Assembly: GCF_013280495.1 (NCBI RefSeq)
Contig: NZ_JABSSX010000007.1
Coordinates: 62,001-126,000 of the forward strand
Length of the DNA stretch: 64,000 nt
Direction: 5' to 3'
Source: Brevibacterium permense
GTDB taxonomy: Bacteria > Actinomycetota > Actinomycetes > Actinomycetales > Brevibacteriaceae
Shown here: one piece after another, positions 16,845 to 25,593 of the stretch
How positions within the stretch are numbered: the stretch's first letter is position 1
Layout: each line of letters starts with the position of its first letter
The notes under the pieces: model-generated
What the model saw: the letters and a program-made list of their open reading frames with translations, nothing else
Databases searched by the model: none
Told to the model about the DNA's origin: nothing
Program-made: the position numbers and the translations under genes

Positions 16845-17533
16845 GATCCACCCGGACCTTTCAGATGAGCGTGTAGGCCCTCAGTCTCCCCTTCTTCGAC
16901 ATCGAGGGCAATGAGGTCGAGCCCGATGCCGAGGAAGTCAAGGACCGAACCTACCGCTTCCGGGTCGTCGCTCGTGCCCCACAGGCTCTCGAGTCGGACC
17001 GACGGCATCTCCTGCATCGCGGGATGCTCGGAGTCCTTCCAATCGATGAGGAACGGTTGGATCCCCGACCACGGCAGCGGGGTGCGCCTGGTCAGGCGCC
17101 AGTCGAGGACCGCTCCGTCCGGTCTGCGGCGGGTCATGTCATGGACCTCGCCGAGGCGGACGCGCGGTTCCCGTGACCGCGCAGCGGCCGTGACGAAGCC
17201 GTCGAAATCGTCCGGACGGATCGCCCACCTCTGCACGGTCGGTGCTGTGACCCCGGCCAGCCGCGTGTCCGCCAGCGCCGGGTCCTGCTCGGGGTCGGGA
17301 CCGAGGATCTCGAGGTACGTGAGCGGTTTCGGACCGCTCTGACGTGTGAGTCCCAGCGAATCGGAGAGTTCATCGCTGAGCTCGAGCCCGAGCAGCGCAT
17401 TGGCCGTGCCCAAGCCAGGATGCGCACCACCGTTGACCGCACTCACCCCCAGACGACCCTCACATTGCTCAACATATTTCTGCAGATCTGGGACGGCGAT
17501 GACGAGATGATCGAATTCCGCACTGTTCAACAT
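16832..17533 (-). CDS. Glyoxalase-like (VOC superfamily) protein, first of a tandem pair
   Basis: The 233-residue protein has the same layout as the downstream gene: [48 protein letters not shown] and PFLIDWKDSEHPAMQ. The catalytic role is unknown. The first gene of the unit: a TAATAT sequence lies about 8 nt before the ATG at 17533, so a leaderless transcript is possible. The two proteins differ clearly, so the duplication is old rather than recent. Substrate could be a dihydroxybiphenyl-like or small electrophile; nothing nearby decides it. Confidence 0.8.
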   Translation of the reverse strand: MLNSAEFDHLVIAVPDLQKYVEQCEGRLGVSAVNGGAHPGLGTANALLGLELSDELSDSLGLTRQSGPKPLTYLEILGPDPEQDPALADTRLAGVTAPTVQRWAIRPDDFDGFVTAAARSREPRVRLGEVHDMTRRRPDGAVLDWRLTRRTPLPWSGIQPFLIDWKDSEHPAMQEMPSVRLESLWGTSDDPEAVGSVLDFLGIGLDLIALDVEEGETEGLHAHLKGPGGSWTL

Positions 17534-17725
17534 GTCACAATATTAAGCCCCGGATTGACGGAGATTGCACGGATGCGCTTAACTCAAAGCATGCACATCC
17601 ACTTCGGGCCCCGCACCGGACACCGCCTCTGCCTGCCGTCAGCGGCACCTGCGATGTCCGCAAATTGTTGAACTATCACACTCAGCTCCCTCTGATCCAT
17701 CCCACTTGCCCGAAGGACCTCTTCG

Positions 17726-19432
17726 ATGACAGACCGTCTCTCCGTCTCCGCGAGTCTGACTCAGCGCCGCCTCGACCGACGCTCGGTCCTCAGCCTCGGT
17801 CTCGGTTTCGGCACTCTGCTCACCCTCAGCGCCTGCACACCCCACGATTCCGGTTCGCTGGCCGAGGGCGAACCCGTCCGCGGCGGAGTGCTCACCTACT
17901 TCGAACCCCAGACGTGGACCCTGCTCTACCCGCCGTCGGTCGGCTTCTACCCCAACGGCGGGATCATGAACAACATCTCCGCACGCCTGTTGTGGCAGGA
18001 TCCGAAGACCCTCGAGCTTCATCCGTGGCTGGCCACCGAACTTCCGGAGACGAATGCCGATTCCACGACCTACACATTCACCATCCGTGAGGGCGTGACC
18101 TATTCGGACGGTTCGCCGCTGACTCCTGAGAATGTGGCGAAGAACTTCGACCTCTTCGGCCGCGGCGACGAAGCACGCACGCTGCCGGTGTCCGAACAGA
18201 TCTCGAACTACGAGCGCAGCGAAGTCCTCGACGAGCATCGGGTTCGGTTCCACTTCTCCGCCCCCTCCCCCGGTTTCGCACAGGCGACGTCGACGATGAA
18301 CGCAGGACTGCTCGCCGATTCCACTCTCGACCTCGACGCCGCAGGCTTCGGCCCGGGCGGAGCCACGCAGATCCACACCTGCGGGCCCTTCCACATCACG
18401 GCCGAGACCATCGGCACAAAGCTCTCCGTCCGTGCCCGCGAAGACTACGACTGGGCTCCCCCGCATCTGAAGCACCAGGGCCGAGCCCATCTCGACGGCA
18501 TCGACTATCTGACCAACAACGAATACTCCGTGCGCATCGGAGCCGTGCTCTCCGGACAGGCAGACGGCGTCCGCGACGTCCAGGCTCCGGACGAGTCCCG
18601 TGTCACCGAGCAGGGGCTGCGTCTCTATGCGAAGGCGACGAACGGAATCAACAACAGCATCAACTTCCGGTTCCGCCACGACCTTCTTGCCGAAATCGAC
18701 GTCCGGCGAGCGCTCATCGCCGCCATCGATCGCCAAGAGATCGTCGACAAGCTCTTCACCCCGAACTACCCCCTGGCCACCGGTCTGCTGGCCAAGGGCG
18801 CCATGGGGTATGTCGACCAGTCGGGGTCGTGGGACTTCGACCCGGACAAGGCGAACCGCCTCCTCGATGAGGCCGGGTGGAGCGAGCGCAACGGACAGGG
18901 CTACCGCGTCAAGGACGGCAAGCCGTTGGCGCTGACGGTGAATATCGCCCTGCCGCAGCCGCGGTCGAACGAGGTCCAGACCCTCATCCAACAGCAGCTG
19001 CGCCGTGTGGGCGTACGCCTGTCGATCAATCCCGGCGACCAATCCAAGCAGACCCTCGACGCCCTCGAACTCGACACCGTGCAGATCTACCATTCCATGG
19101 TCGCCCGCGCCGACTTCGACAACCTGCGCTCGAACTACTCCTCACGCAACCGCGATGTCTTCCTCAACGGAGCCGACCGCCCCGACGCCGACGACGATTC
19201 GATCGATGCGAAGGTCGACGAACTCCTCGAGACGCTGGCATCCGAATCGAACCAGGAGAAGCGCCAAAAAGCCGCCGAGGCTGTCCAGAACTACCTCGTC
19301 GACCAGGCCTATGTGCTGCCGTTCTTCGAAGAGCCGCAGGTCTTCGCCTTCCGCCGCCGCGTCCACGGCTTCGCCACCGAACCCGTGGGACGGCCCGACT
19401 TCTACAGCACCTGGCTGGCAGGAGAGAAATGA
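17726..19432 (+). CDS. Peptide/nickel-type ABC transporter substrate-binding lipoprotein (KPN_01854-like)
   Basis: The 568-residue protein has a twin-Arg-containing N-terminus and a lipobox LSAC (Cys37), then an SBP family 5 fold: RGGVLTYFEPQTW (about 52-64) and FTIREGVTYSDGSPLTPENV (about 113-132), the usual family-5 signature. It captures the substrate of the transporter encoded just downstream. AAGGA precedes ATG 17726. With the two permeases, fused ATPase, luciferase-like monooxygenase and CMD protein that follow, it matches a gene set I recall being named after Klebsiella KPN_01854 and Agrobacterium Avi_7169/7170, with no known substrate. Its stop overlaps the next start (ATGA). Confidence 0.87.
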   Translation: MTDRLSVSASLTQRRLDRRSVLSLGLGFGTLLTLSACTPHDSGSLAEGEPVRGGVLTYFEPQTWTLLYPPSVGFYPNGGIMNNISARLLWQDPKTLELHPWLATELPETNADSTTYTFTIREGVTYSDGSPLTPENVAKNFDLFGRGDEARTLPVSEQISNYERSEVLDEHRVRFHFSAPSPGFAQATSTMNAGLLADSTLDLDAAGFGPGGATQIHTCGPFHITAETIGTKLSVRAREDYDWAPPHLKHQGRAHLDGIDYLTNNEYSVRIGAVLSGQADGVRDVQAPDESRVTEQGLRLYAKATNGINNSINFRFRHDLLAEIDVRRALIAAIDRQEIVDKLFTPNYPLATGLLAKGAMGYVDQSGSWDFDPDKANRLLDEAGWSERNGQGYRVKDGKPLALTVNIALPQPRSNEVQTLIQQQLRRVGVRLSINPGDQSKQTLDALELDTVQIYHSMVARADFDNLRSNYSSRNRDVFLNGADRPDADDDSIDAKVDELLETLASESNQEKRQKAAEAVQNYLVDQAYVLPFFEEPQVFAFRRRVHGFATEPVGRPDFYSTWLAGEK

Positions 19433-20508
19433 TCCTCGACACCCGCTACCTCATCCTGCGCCTGGGCCAAGCGATCCTCGTGCTGCTGCTCGCGTTCACC
19501 GCGGCGTTCATCCTGCTCAGCCTCATCCCCGGCGACGGCGTCACTGCCCGCTTCGCCGATCCCGCCCTGGGTCTGTCCAATGACCAGATCGCCGAGATCC
19601 GTGAGGCCACCGGCGCCGACGACTCCTGGTGGTCGCGTTACGTCCTCAGCCTCACCGGGTTCCTCACTGGCGACTTCGGCTATTCGGTCCAGACCGGTGC
19701 GGCCGTGTCTACGATCATCGCTGCGGCTCTGCCGTCGACCGCAGTCCTCGCGGCCTCCGGGTTCGTCACCGCCCTCGTCCTCGCCGTGATCATCGCCGTC
19801 TTCGCCACCTTCGGACCGTCCACCGGGCCGACTGCTCGGGTGCGCCTGGTCCTCGACTCGGTGCCCAGTCTCTTCATCTCGATCCCGGTGTTCTGGCTCG
19901 GAATCCTGCTCATACAGGTATTCTCCTTCCAGCTCGGCGTCGTCTCCGTCGTCGATCCCGGCCCCGCCGAGGCGCTCGTGCTGCCGACCCTGACCGTGGC
20001 GGTTCCGCTCTCGGCCCCGATCGCCCAGGTGCTCATCCGCTCCATCACCGAGGTGCAGGCCTCCGGATTCGTCAAGGTCACCACCGCGAAGGGCGCCTCC
20101 GAACTGTGGATCCTCGTCCACACCGTCGCCCGCAATGCGGTGCTGCCGGGGCTGACGATCATCGGCCTCGTCTTCGGAGAACTCGTCGCCGGCGCAGTGG
20201 TCACCGAGACCGTGTTCGGCCGCAACGGCATCGGACTCATCACCGCCCAAGCGGTCACTCACCGGGACAATCCGATCCTGCTGGCCGTCGTGGTCATCGC
20301 CACCTTCGGCTACGTCATCATCAACCTCGCAGTCGACCTCCTCTACCCTGTCATCGACGTCCGGCTGCGCACGAAACCCAGCTCCGCCTCGGCGGGCAGG
20401 GCCCTGCGCATCCACGATGAACCGGCACGTCGCGCTCTCACGGCATCCGCTGCCAGCGTCGGCGTCGACCTCGACTGGAATGACGAGACGAAGGAGAAGA
20501 ACTCGTGA
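19429..20508 (+). CDS. ABC transporter permease (DppB-like)
   Basis: The 359-residue membrane protein has an N-terminal membrane segment, a long extracellular loop (about 33-80) with DSWWSRYVLSLTGFLTGDFG, and a BPD_transp_1 domain with the EAA-loop region FVKVTTAKGASELWILVHTV (about 213-232). It forms the pore with the DppC-like partner. The ATG at 19429 overlaps the SBP stop, and its own stop overlaps the next GTG. The hydrophilic C-terminal extension (about 320-359) is slightly longer than usual. Confidence 0.88.
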   Translation: MILDTRYLILRLGQAILVLLLAFTAAFILLSLIPGDGVTARFADPALGLSNDQIAEIREATGADDSWWSRYVLSLTGFLTGDFGYSVQTGAAVSTIIAAALPSTAVLAASGFVTALVLAVIIAVFATFGPSTGPTARVRLVLDSVPSLFISIPVFWLGILLIQVFSFQLGVVSVVDPGPAEALVLPTLTVAVPLSAPIAQVLIRSITEVQASGFVKVTTAKGASELWILVHTVARNAVLPGLTIIGLVFGELVAGAVVTETVFGRNGIGLITAQAVTHRDNPILLAVVVIATFGYVIINLAVDLLYPVIDVRLRTKPSSASAGRALRIHDEPARRALTASAASVGVDLDWNDETKEKNS

Positions 20509-21365
20509 GCATCGTCTTCACCCGCGGCCAGGGCACTGAGACCCGGCGCGCACGCGGCGGCCGGGCCCGCGCCGCGCTCTCCCCGGCGACCATCGTCTCC
20601 GCTCTGGTTCTGCTCATCGCCGTCGCCTGGGCGCTGGCTCCCGGCCTCTTCACCCACTTCGACCCCAACGACGGCGGAGATACCCCTGCCCTGCTGGCAC
20701 CGAGTCTCGAGCATTGGTTCGGCACCGACCAGACCGGCAGGGATGCCTTCACCCGAGTCGTCTACGGCGCCTCCCAATCCCTGTTGGCCGCGCTCGTGGC
20801 TGTCGGGGTCGGGCTGATCGTCGGCACCACGATCGGGCTCATCGCCGGCACCCGGCGCGGACTCATCGACGATGTGCTCATGCGCCTGATCGATGTGCTG
20901 CTGTCCATCCCCGCGATCCTGCTCAGCCTTTCGATCGTCGTGGTCCTCGGCTTCGGCACGATCAACGCGGCCATCGCCGTCGGCGTCACCGCCATCGCCC
21001 AGTTTGCGCGTCTCGCCAGGTCACAGGCGGTGCAGATCAGTACGAGCGACTTCGTGGCCGCGGCCTACGGTTCCGGCGGCACCTTCTTCTCCGTCCTCGC
21101 TCGCCATATCCTCCCGAATTCGATCTCTCCCGTGCTCTCGCTGGCGGTCCTCCAGGTCGGTTCGGCGATCCTCCAGATCTCCACGCTCGGGTTCCTCGGC
21201 TATGGCACCCCGCCGCCCACCCCGGAATGGGGACTCATCATCGCCGAAGGCCGCAATTTCGTCGCCACCGCCTGGTGGCTGACCGTGCTGCCCGGCCTCG
21301 TGGTCATGGCCATCGTGCTCACCACCCACCAGATCGGCAACACCCTGCGAAAGGTGACATCATGA
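20505..21365 (+). CDS. ABC transporter permease (DppC-like)
   Basis: The 286-residue protein has a charged N-terminus, one membrane helix (about 29-47), the DppC-type loop with LEHWFGTDQTGRDAFTRVVY (about 67-86) and a BPD_transp_1 core with FVAAAYGSGGTFFSVLARHI as EAA loop. It pairs with the DppB-like permease. The GTG start at 20505 overlaps the preceding stop and its stop overlaps the ATPase ATG, so the operon is translationally coupled throughout. Confidence 0.88.
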   Translation: MSIVFTRGQGTETRRARGGRARAALSPATIVSALVLLIAVAWALAPGLFTHFDPNDGGDTPALLAPSLEHWFGTDQTGRDAFTRVVYGASQSLLAALVAVGVGLIVGTTIGLIAGTRRGLIDDVLMRLIDVLLSIPAILLSLSIVVVLGFGTINAAIAVGVTAIAQFARLARSQAVQISTSDFVAAAYGSGGTFFSVLARHILPNSISPVLSLAVLQVGSAILQISTLGFLGYGTPPPTPEWGLIIAEGRNFVATAWWLTVLPGLVVMAIVLTTHQIGNTLRKVTS

Positions 21366-23056
21366 CCGACTCCTCACTGCTGCGCATCGACGGCCTGTCC
21401 GTCGACTACTCCCACCGAGGCGGCTCCGCGGCACCGGCCGTGAGCGAGCTCGATCTCGTGGTCCATCCCGGTTCGATGACCGCCGTGGTCGGGGAATCCG
21501 GTTCGGGGAAGTCGACGACGGCGAACGCCCTCATCGGCCTCCTCCCCTCCTCGGCCAGGGTCGCGGCCGGGCGGATCCGCCTCGGCGAAGTTGATCTGCT
21601 CAGCCTGGGCACCTCCGGTTGGCGCGGTGTGCGCGGATCTCAGATCGGCTACGTCCCACAGGATCCGGGGTCCTCGCTCAATCCGCTGCAGACGGTCGGG
21701 AAATCCGTCGCCGAGGCGCTGCGTATCCACCGTCGAGCGGGCCGCGCCGAGGCTCGCGCCCAGGTCATCGAGTTGCTGGACCGGGTCGGCATCGACCAGC
21801 CGGAGAAGCGGGCCGACCAGTTCCCGCATGAGCTCTCCGGTGGGATGCGACAGCGTGTGCTCATCGCCGCCGCCATCGCGCTGCGCCCGCGCCTGCTCAT
21901 CGCCGACGAACCCACCTCCGCCCTCGACGTCACCGTCCAGAAGCAGGTCCTTGACCTCCTCGACGAACTGCGCGCCGAGACCGGGATGGGCATCCTCTTC
22001 ATCACCCACGATCTCGCCGTCGCCGGCGAACGCGCCGACGAGGTCGTGGTCATGCAGGGCGGGCGCATCGTCGAATCGGGGCCGGCCGGACGGGTCTTCT
22101 CCGACCCGGCCACCGATTACACCACCCGTCTCATCGCCGACGCTCCCGCACTGCAGACGAAGGCACGATCTGTCCGCGCCGAGGCGACCACGGAGTCCAC
22201 AGACCCGTTCGTCTCCGTCGAATCTCTCACCCATGTCTTCGACCGTACGGATGATCGGATCACCGGCATCGAGGGGGTGGACTTCACTGTGGCGCGCGGG
22301 ACCACGCACGGTCTCGTCGGCGAGTCCGGGTCGGGCAAGACGACCACGGGCAAGGCGCTGACCGGGTTCCTCACCCCGCAGTCCGGGCATGTGCGCATCG
22401 GTGACTTCGATGCTGCAGAGCTCGGACGCGGTCGTCCCTCACGGCAGCGGCTGCGGGAGTTCCGGCGCACCGTGCAGCTCGTCCATCAGAACCCGTTCTC
22501 CGCTCTCGATCCCAAGCATTCGATCCGGTCGACCCTGACGGAGCCTCTGCGCAACTTCCGCCTCGGCGATCGCGCCTCCCGGCCACGGCTCGTCACCGAG
22601 GCGATGGACCGGGTGGCGCTGCCCGCCGACTTCCTCGATCGGCGCCCCGCCGAACTCTCCGGCGGTCAGCTGCAGCGGGTGGCGATAGCCCGCGCCCTCA
22701 TCGTCGAACCCGAACTCGTCGTCTTCGACGAGGCGGTCTCGGCTCTCGACGTGACCGTGCAGGCGCAGATCCTCACACTGCTCGACGAGCTGCAGCGGGA
22801 GCTCGGTCTGACCTACGTCTTCATCACCCACGACCTCGCCGTCGTCCGCCAGATCGCTGATACGGTGTCCGTGATGTCGCACGGACACCTCGTCGACGAC
22901 GGCGCGACCGAAGAGATCTTCACTCGCCCACGCTCCGCCTATACCCGCACTCTGCTTGAGGCGATCCCCCGTCCCGCGACGCTGTCGGTCGCCTCAGCGC
23001 CTGCGAACAATCGACCGGCAACCCCTACCCTGCTCACCGCAGCAGCAGAAAGCTGA
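21362..23056 (+). CDS. Fused dual ABC ATPase (DppD-DppF-like)
   Basis: The 564-residue protein holds two complete ABC domains. The first has Walker A GESGSGKS (44-51), signature LSGGMRQR and Walker B LLIADEP; the second has Walker A GESGSGKT (about 320-327), signature LSGGQLQR and Walker B LVVFDEA. It powers the transporter. Fusion of the D and F ATPases into one chain is common in this transporter class. ATG 21362 overlaps the permease stop; only 5 bp separate it from the luciferase-like gene. Confidence 0.9.
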   Translation: MTDSSLLRIDGLSVDYSHRGGSAAPAVSELDLVVHPGSMTAVVGESGSGKSTTANALIGLLPSSARVAAGRIRLGEVDLLSLGTSGWRGVRGSQIGYVPQDPGSSLNPLQTVGKSVAEALRIHRRAGRAEARAQVIELLDRVGIDQPEKRADQFPHELSGGMRQRVLIAAAIALRPRLLIADEPTSALDVTVQKQVLDLLDELRAETGMGILFITHDLAVAGERADEVVVMQGGRIVESGPAGRVFSDPATDYTTRLIADAPALQTKARSVRAEATTESTDPFVSVESLTHVFDRTDDRITGIEGVDFTVARGTTHGLVGESGSGKTTTGKALTGFLTPQSGHVRIGDFDAAELGRGRPSRQRLREFRRTVQLVHQNPFSALDPKHSIRSTLTEPLRNFRLGDRASRPRLVTEAMDRVALPADFLDRRPAELSGGQLQRVAIARALIVEPELVVFDEAVSALDVTVQAQILTLLDELQRELGLTYVFITHDLAVVRQIADTVSVMSHGHLVDDGATEEIFTRPRSAYTRTLLEAIPRPATLSVASAPANNRPATPTLLTAAAES

Positions 23057-23061
23057 GAACC

Positions 23062-24114
23062 ATGACCCCGCAACCCACCGACACCCGGACGACCGGACCG
23101 AAGCTCGGATTCTTCACCCGCCTGCTCGAAGATGCCCCGGCCGCGGACCGCTATCGCTTCGCCCTCGAACAGATCGAGGCAGCCGAGGACTTCGGCTTCC
23201 ATTCGGCCTGGGTCGCCCAGCATCACTTCTCCGCGGCCGAGGGCGGGCTGCCGTCCCCGCTCGTCTTCCTCTCCCACGCCGCCGCCCGCACCACCCGAAT
23301 CTCTCTGGGCACCGCGATCATCACCCTGCCGATGGAGAATGCCGTCCGCGTGGCCGAAGACGCCGCCGTCCTCGACGAACTCTCCGGCGGTCGCCTCGAG
23401 ATCGGTTTGGGCTCGGGCGGGAACCCGAAGTCGTTCCCCGCCTTCGGCACGAGCTTCGATGAGCGTCGTGAAGTCTTCGCCGACAATCTCGCGACCCTGC
23501 GCACACTGTTCTCAGGCGACCGGCTGCCCACCGACCATGGCCTCTACCCCGCTCCCGATGGGCAGCGTCCGAGCCTCGAGCGACGACTGTGGCAGGCGAC
23601 GTTCTCCGCCGGCGGGGCCGGTGCGGCAGGCGCCGCCGGTGACGGACTCATGCTCTCGCGGACACAGCCACGGCCCAAGGACAACCCGTCGGCACCTCTC
23701 GATGAGGTTCAGCTGCCGGTCATCGACACCTATCTCTCCCAGCTGCCTGAGGGGGCCGAACCGCGCATCCTCGCCTCTCGTACCGCCGTGGTCGCCGATA
23801 CCGAGGATCTGCCCCGGCTGCGCGAGATCACCGAACCGGCGCTGCGGGCCGAGGCCGACCGACTCGTCGGCTATGACACCTCTGGGCTGAGTCTCGATGA
23901 GCTCCTCATCGCCACCGACACCTACCTCGGCACGCCCGAGCAGGTGGTCGAGGGGCTGCGTCACGACCGCGTCCTCGACCGGGCCACCGATGTCAGCTTC
24001 CAGGTGCACTCGGTTCCGGCCACGAACGAGACCACTCTGCGGTCGATCGAGCTGCTGGCCACCGAGGTGGCTCCGGCGCTCGGATTGTCTGTGACCAAGG
24101 AGAAGGTGCGCTGA
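23062..24114 (+). CDS. FMN-dependent luciferase-like monooxygenase (KPN_01858-like)
   Basis: The 350-residue protein is a bacterial-luciferase-type TIM barrel: the early FGFHSAWVAQHHF block (about 46-58), TRISLGTAIITLPMENAVRV (about 76-95), and the DELSGGRLEIGLGSGGN flavin/phosphate-binding region (about 108-124). It would use FMNH2 and oxygen to oxidise the imported compound. It begins 5 bp after the ATPase stop and ends 1 bp before the CMD gene, so it belongs to the transport operon. No dedicated flavin reductase lies in the operon; one of a different family is at 34906, but a link is speculation. Confidence 0.87.
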   Translation: MTPQPTDTRTTGPKLGFFTRLLEDAPAADRYRFALEQIEAAEDFGFHSAWVAQHHFSAAEGGLPSPLVFLSHAAARTTRISLGTAIITLPMENAVRVAEDAAVLDELSGGRLEIGLGSGGNPKSFPAFGTSFDERREVFADNLATLRTLFSGDRLPTDHGLYPAPDGQRPSLERRLWQATFSAGGAGAAGAAGDGLMLSRTQPRPKDNPSAPLDEVQLPVIDTYLSQLPEGAEPRILASRTAVVADTEDLPRLREITEPALRAEADRLVGYDTSGLSLDELLIATDTYLGTPEQVVEGLRHDRVLDRATDVSFQVHSVPATNETTLRSIELLATEVAPALGLSVTKEKVR

Positions 24115-24115
24115 G

Positions 24116-25450
24116 ATGGCCGATATCATCAACCTCCTCGCCGGAATCGCGGCGAACGATCCTCTCGATGAGCTGCGCGACCACCGGGCGCAGGCGAAGG
24201 AGAACGCGCAGCTGAGTTTCGAAGCTCTGCTCGAACCCGCTGATCCGAAGAACGTGAGCTTCCGCGACCGATATGCGATCGCCGCGTTCACCGCGGGTCT
24301 GCTCGGTTCCGCGCGGGCCGAGGAGTTCTACCGTGATCTCCTGCGCGACGAAGACGAGTCCGTGTCCTGGGCGGTCGCCGAACTCCTCGACGAGGCGACC
24401 TCGCCTGCCGGCACCGCTGGTCCCTACGGAATCTTCGAATCCGCGGCGTTGGCCGAAGAGAACGCCCCCGGGCCGTGGCTGACTGCCGCCGAGGCGACGG
24501 CGGCGCGACTCGGTGAGAAGCTGACGGCAGGACTCGAATTCGCTCATCTTCTCGTCCTCCATCCGCGCGACAGCCGCCCGGGTCACCTCGCGCTTCTGCT
24601 CGAGGCGGGATGGGACGAGGACGGCATCGTCACCCTCGCTCAGCTCGTGTCGTTCCTCAACTTCCAGATCCGCATCAGCACCGGACTCGCCGCACTCACC
24701 GATGCGGCCTCCGCGACCGCGGATGCCCAACCGCACCAGGCGGATCGGTCGGAAGGCGAATCCGCGAACGAGACGGACGATGCCGACGACAGCCACGCCT
24801 CGGCGAAGGTGGACGACGCACTGCAGTCCGTCGGGGACCGGGTGAAGACGTACCCGAGCCTCAATCGTCCCGAGCTGTTCCAGCGGGGCGGGCTCGGGTG
24901 GGTGCCGTGGATCGCTCCCGTCGCCGAGGCGGACCTCAGCGATGACCAACGGGATGCCCTCATCGAGGCAGGACGGGCGAAGAACCCGTACTTCCGGCTG
25001 CTGGCGAGGGATCCTGCCGCACTCAAGGCACGGACCCTGACCGACTTCGACATCTTCTTCAACACCACCGACGGGCTCGGCCGCGCCGAACGCGAACTCG
25101 CCGCGACCGCGGCCTCGCGGCTCAACGGGTGCCTGTTCTGTGCGTCGGTCCACGCGGATCGGGCCAGCGAGGAATCCGGGCGTCGGGACGTCGTCCAGCG
25201 CCTCCTCGACGAAGGAATCGGCGCGAAGAGCCACCTCTGTGATCAGGTGTGGGACGCCGTCGTCGATGCCTCCGTGGCGCTGACCCTGACCCCGCAGACC
25301 TTCGGCGTCGCACACGTCGAGCAGCTGCGTGCGGCGGGTCTGGGCGACGGCGACATCATCGACGCACTCAGCTGTGCCGCCTTCTTCAACTGGGCGAACC
25401 GGCTGATGCTCTCCCTCGGCGAGCCGGAGCAGCTGAACGCCGGGAAGTGA
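24116..25450 (+). CDS. Fused CMD-domain / alkylhydroperoxidase-domain protein (Avi_7170-Avi_7169-like)
   Basis: The 444-residue protein looks like two AhpD-superfamily proteins joined. The N-terminal half (about 1-205: DIINLLAGI, AAFTAGLLGS, HLALLLEAGWDEDGIVTLAQ) resembles the CMD protein of these operons but has no CxxC. An acidic, low-complexity linker (about 205-240) follows. The C-terminal half (about 243-444) carries an AhpD-type redox centre CLFCASVH (Cys339, Cys342, His346). In other organisms I recall the two being separate adjacent genes. It probably handles a peroxide or hydroperoxide linked to the monooxygenase upstream. It is the last gene of the operon, followed by a large hairpin. 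Confidence 0.8.
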   Translation: MADIINLLAGIAANDPLDELRDHRAQAKENAQLSFEALLEPADPKNVSFRDRYAIAAFTAGLLGSARAEEFYRDLLRDEDESVSWAVAELLDEATSPAGTAGPYGIFESAALAEENAPGPWLTAAEATAARLGEKLTAGLEFAHLLVLHPRDSRPGHLALLLEAGWDEDGIVTLAQLVSFLNFQIRISTGLAALTDAASATADAQPHQADRSEGESANETDDADDSHASAKVDDALQSVGDRVKTYPSLNRPELFQRGGLGWVPWIAPVAEADLSDDQRDALIEAGRAKNPYFRLLARDPAALKARTLTDFDIFFNTTDGLGRAERELAATAASRLNGCLFCASVHADRASEESGRRDVVQRLLDEGIGAKSHLCDQVWDAVVDASVALTLTPQTFGVAHVEQLRAAGLGDGDIIDALSCAAFFNWANRLMLSLGEPEQLNAGK

Positions 25451-25491
25451 CCTCTTCTCGCAGGCGCGGTGGCTACACGCGTTCTGCGGCA

Positions 25492-25557
25492 TCGATTGTG
25501 TGGTCGATCCACGGCGTTTTCTGCGATCAGAACACCGTGGATCGACCACACAATCGA
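25492..25557. repeat. 66-bp hairpin with perfect 23-nt arms
   Basis: The arm TCGATTGTGTGGTCGATCCA (and following CGG, 25492-25514) is exactly complementary to 25535-25557, with a 20-nt loop that itself contains TTCTG/CAGAA. It lies between convergent genes and can act as a bidirectional terminator. The long, perfect arms also suit a dispersed palindromic element. Confidence 0.7.
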
Positions 25558-25593
25558 GCGATAACCGCGCCGGTTCCCCGGTCGCGCCTCGGC

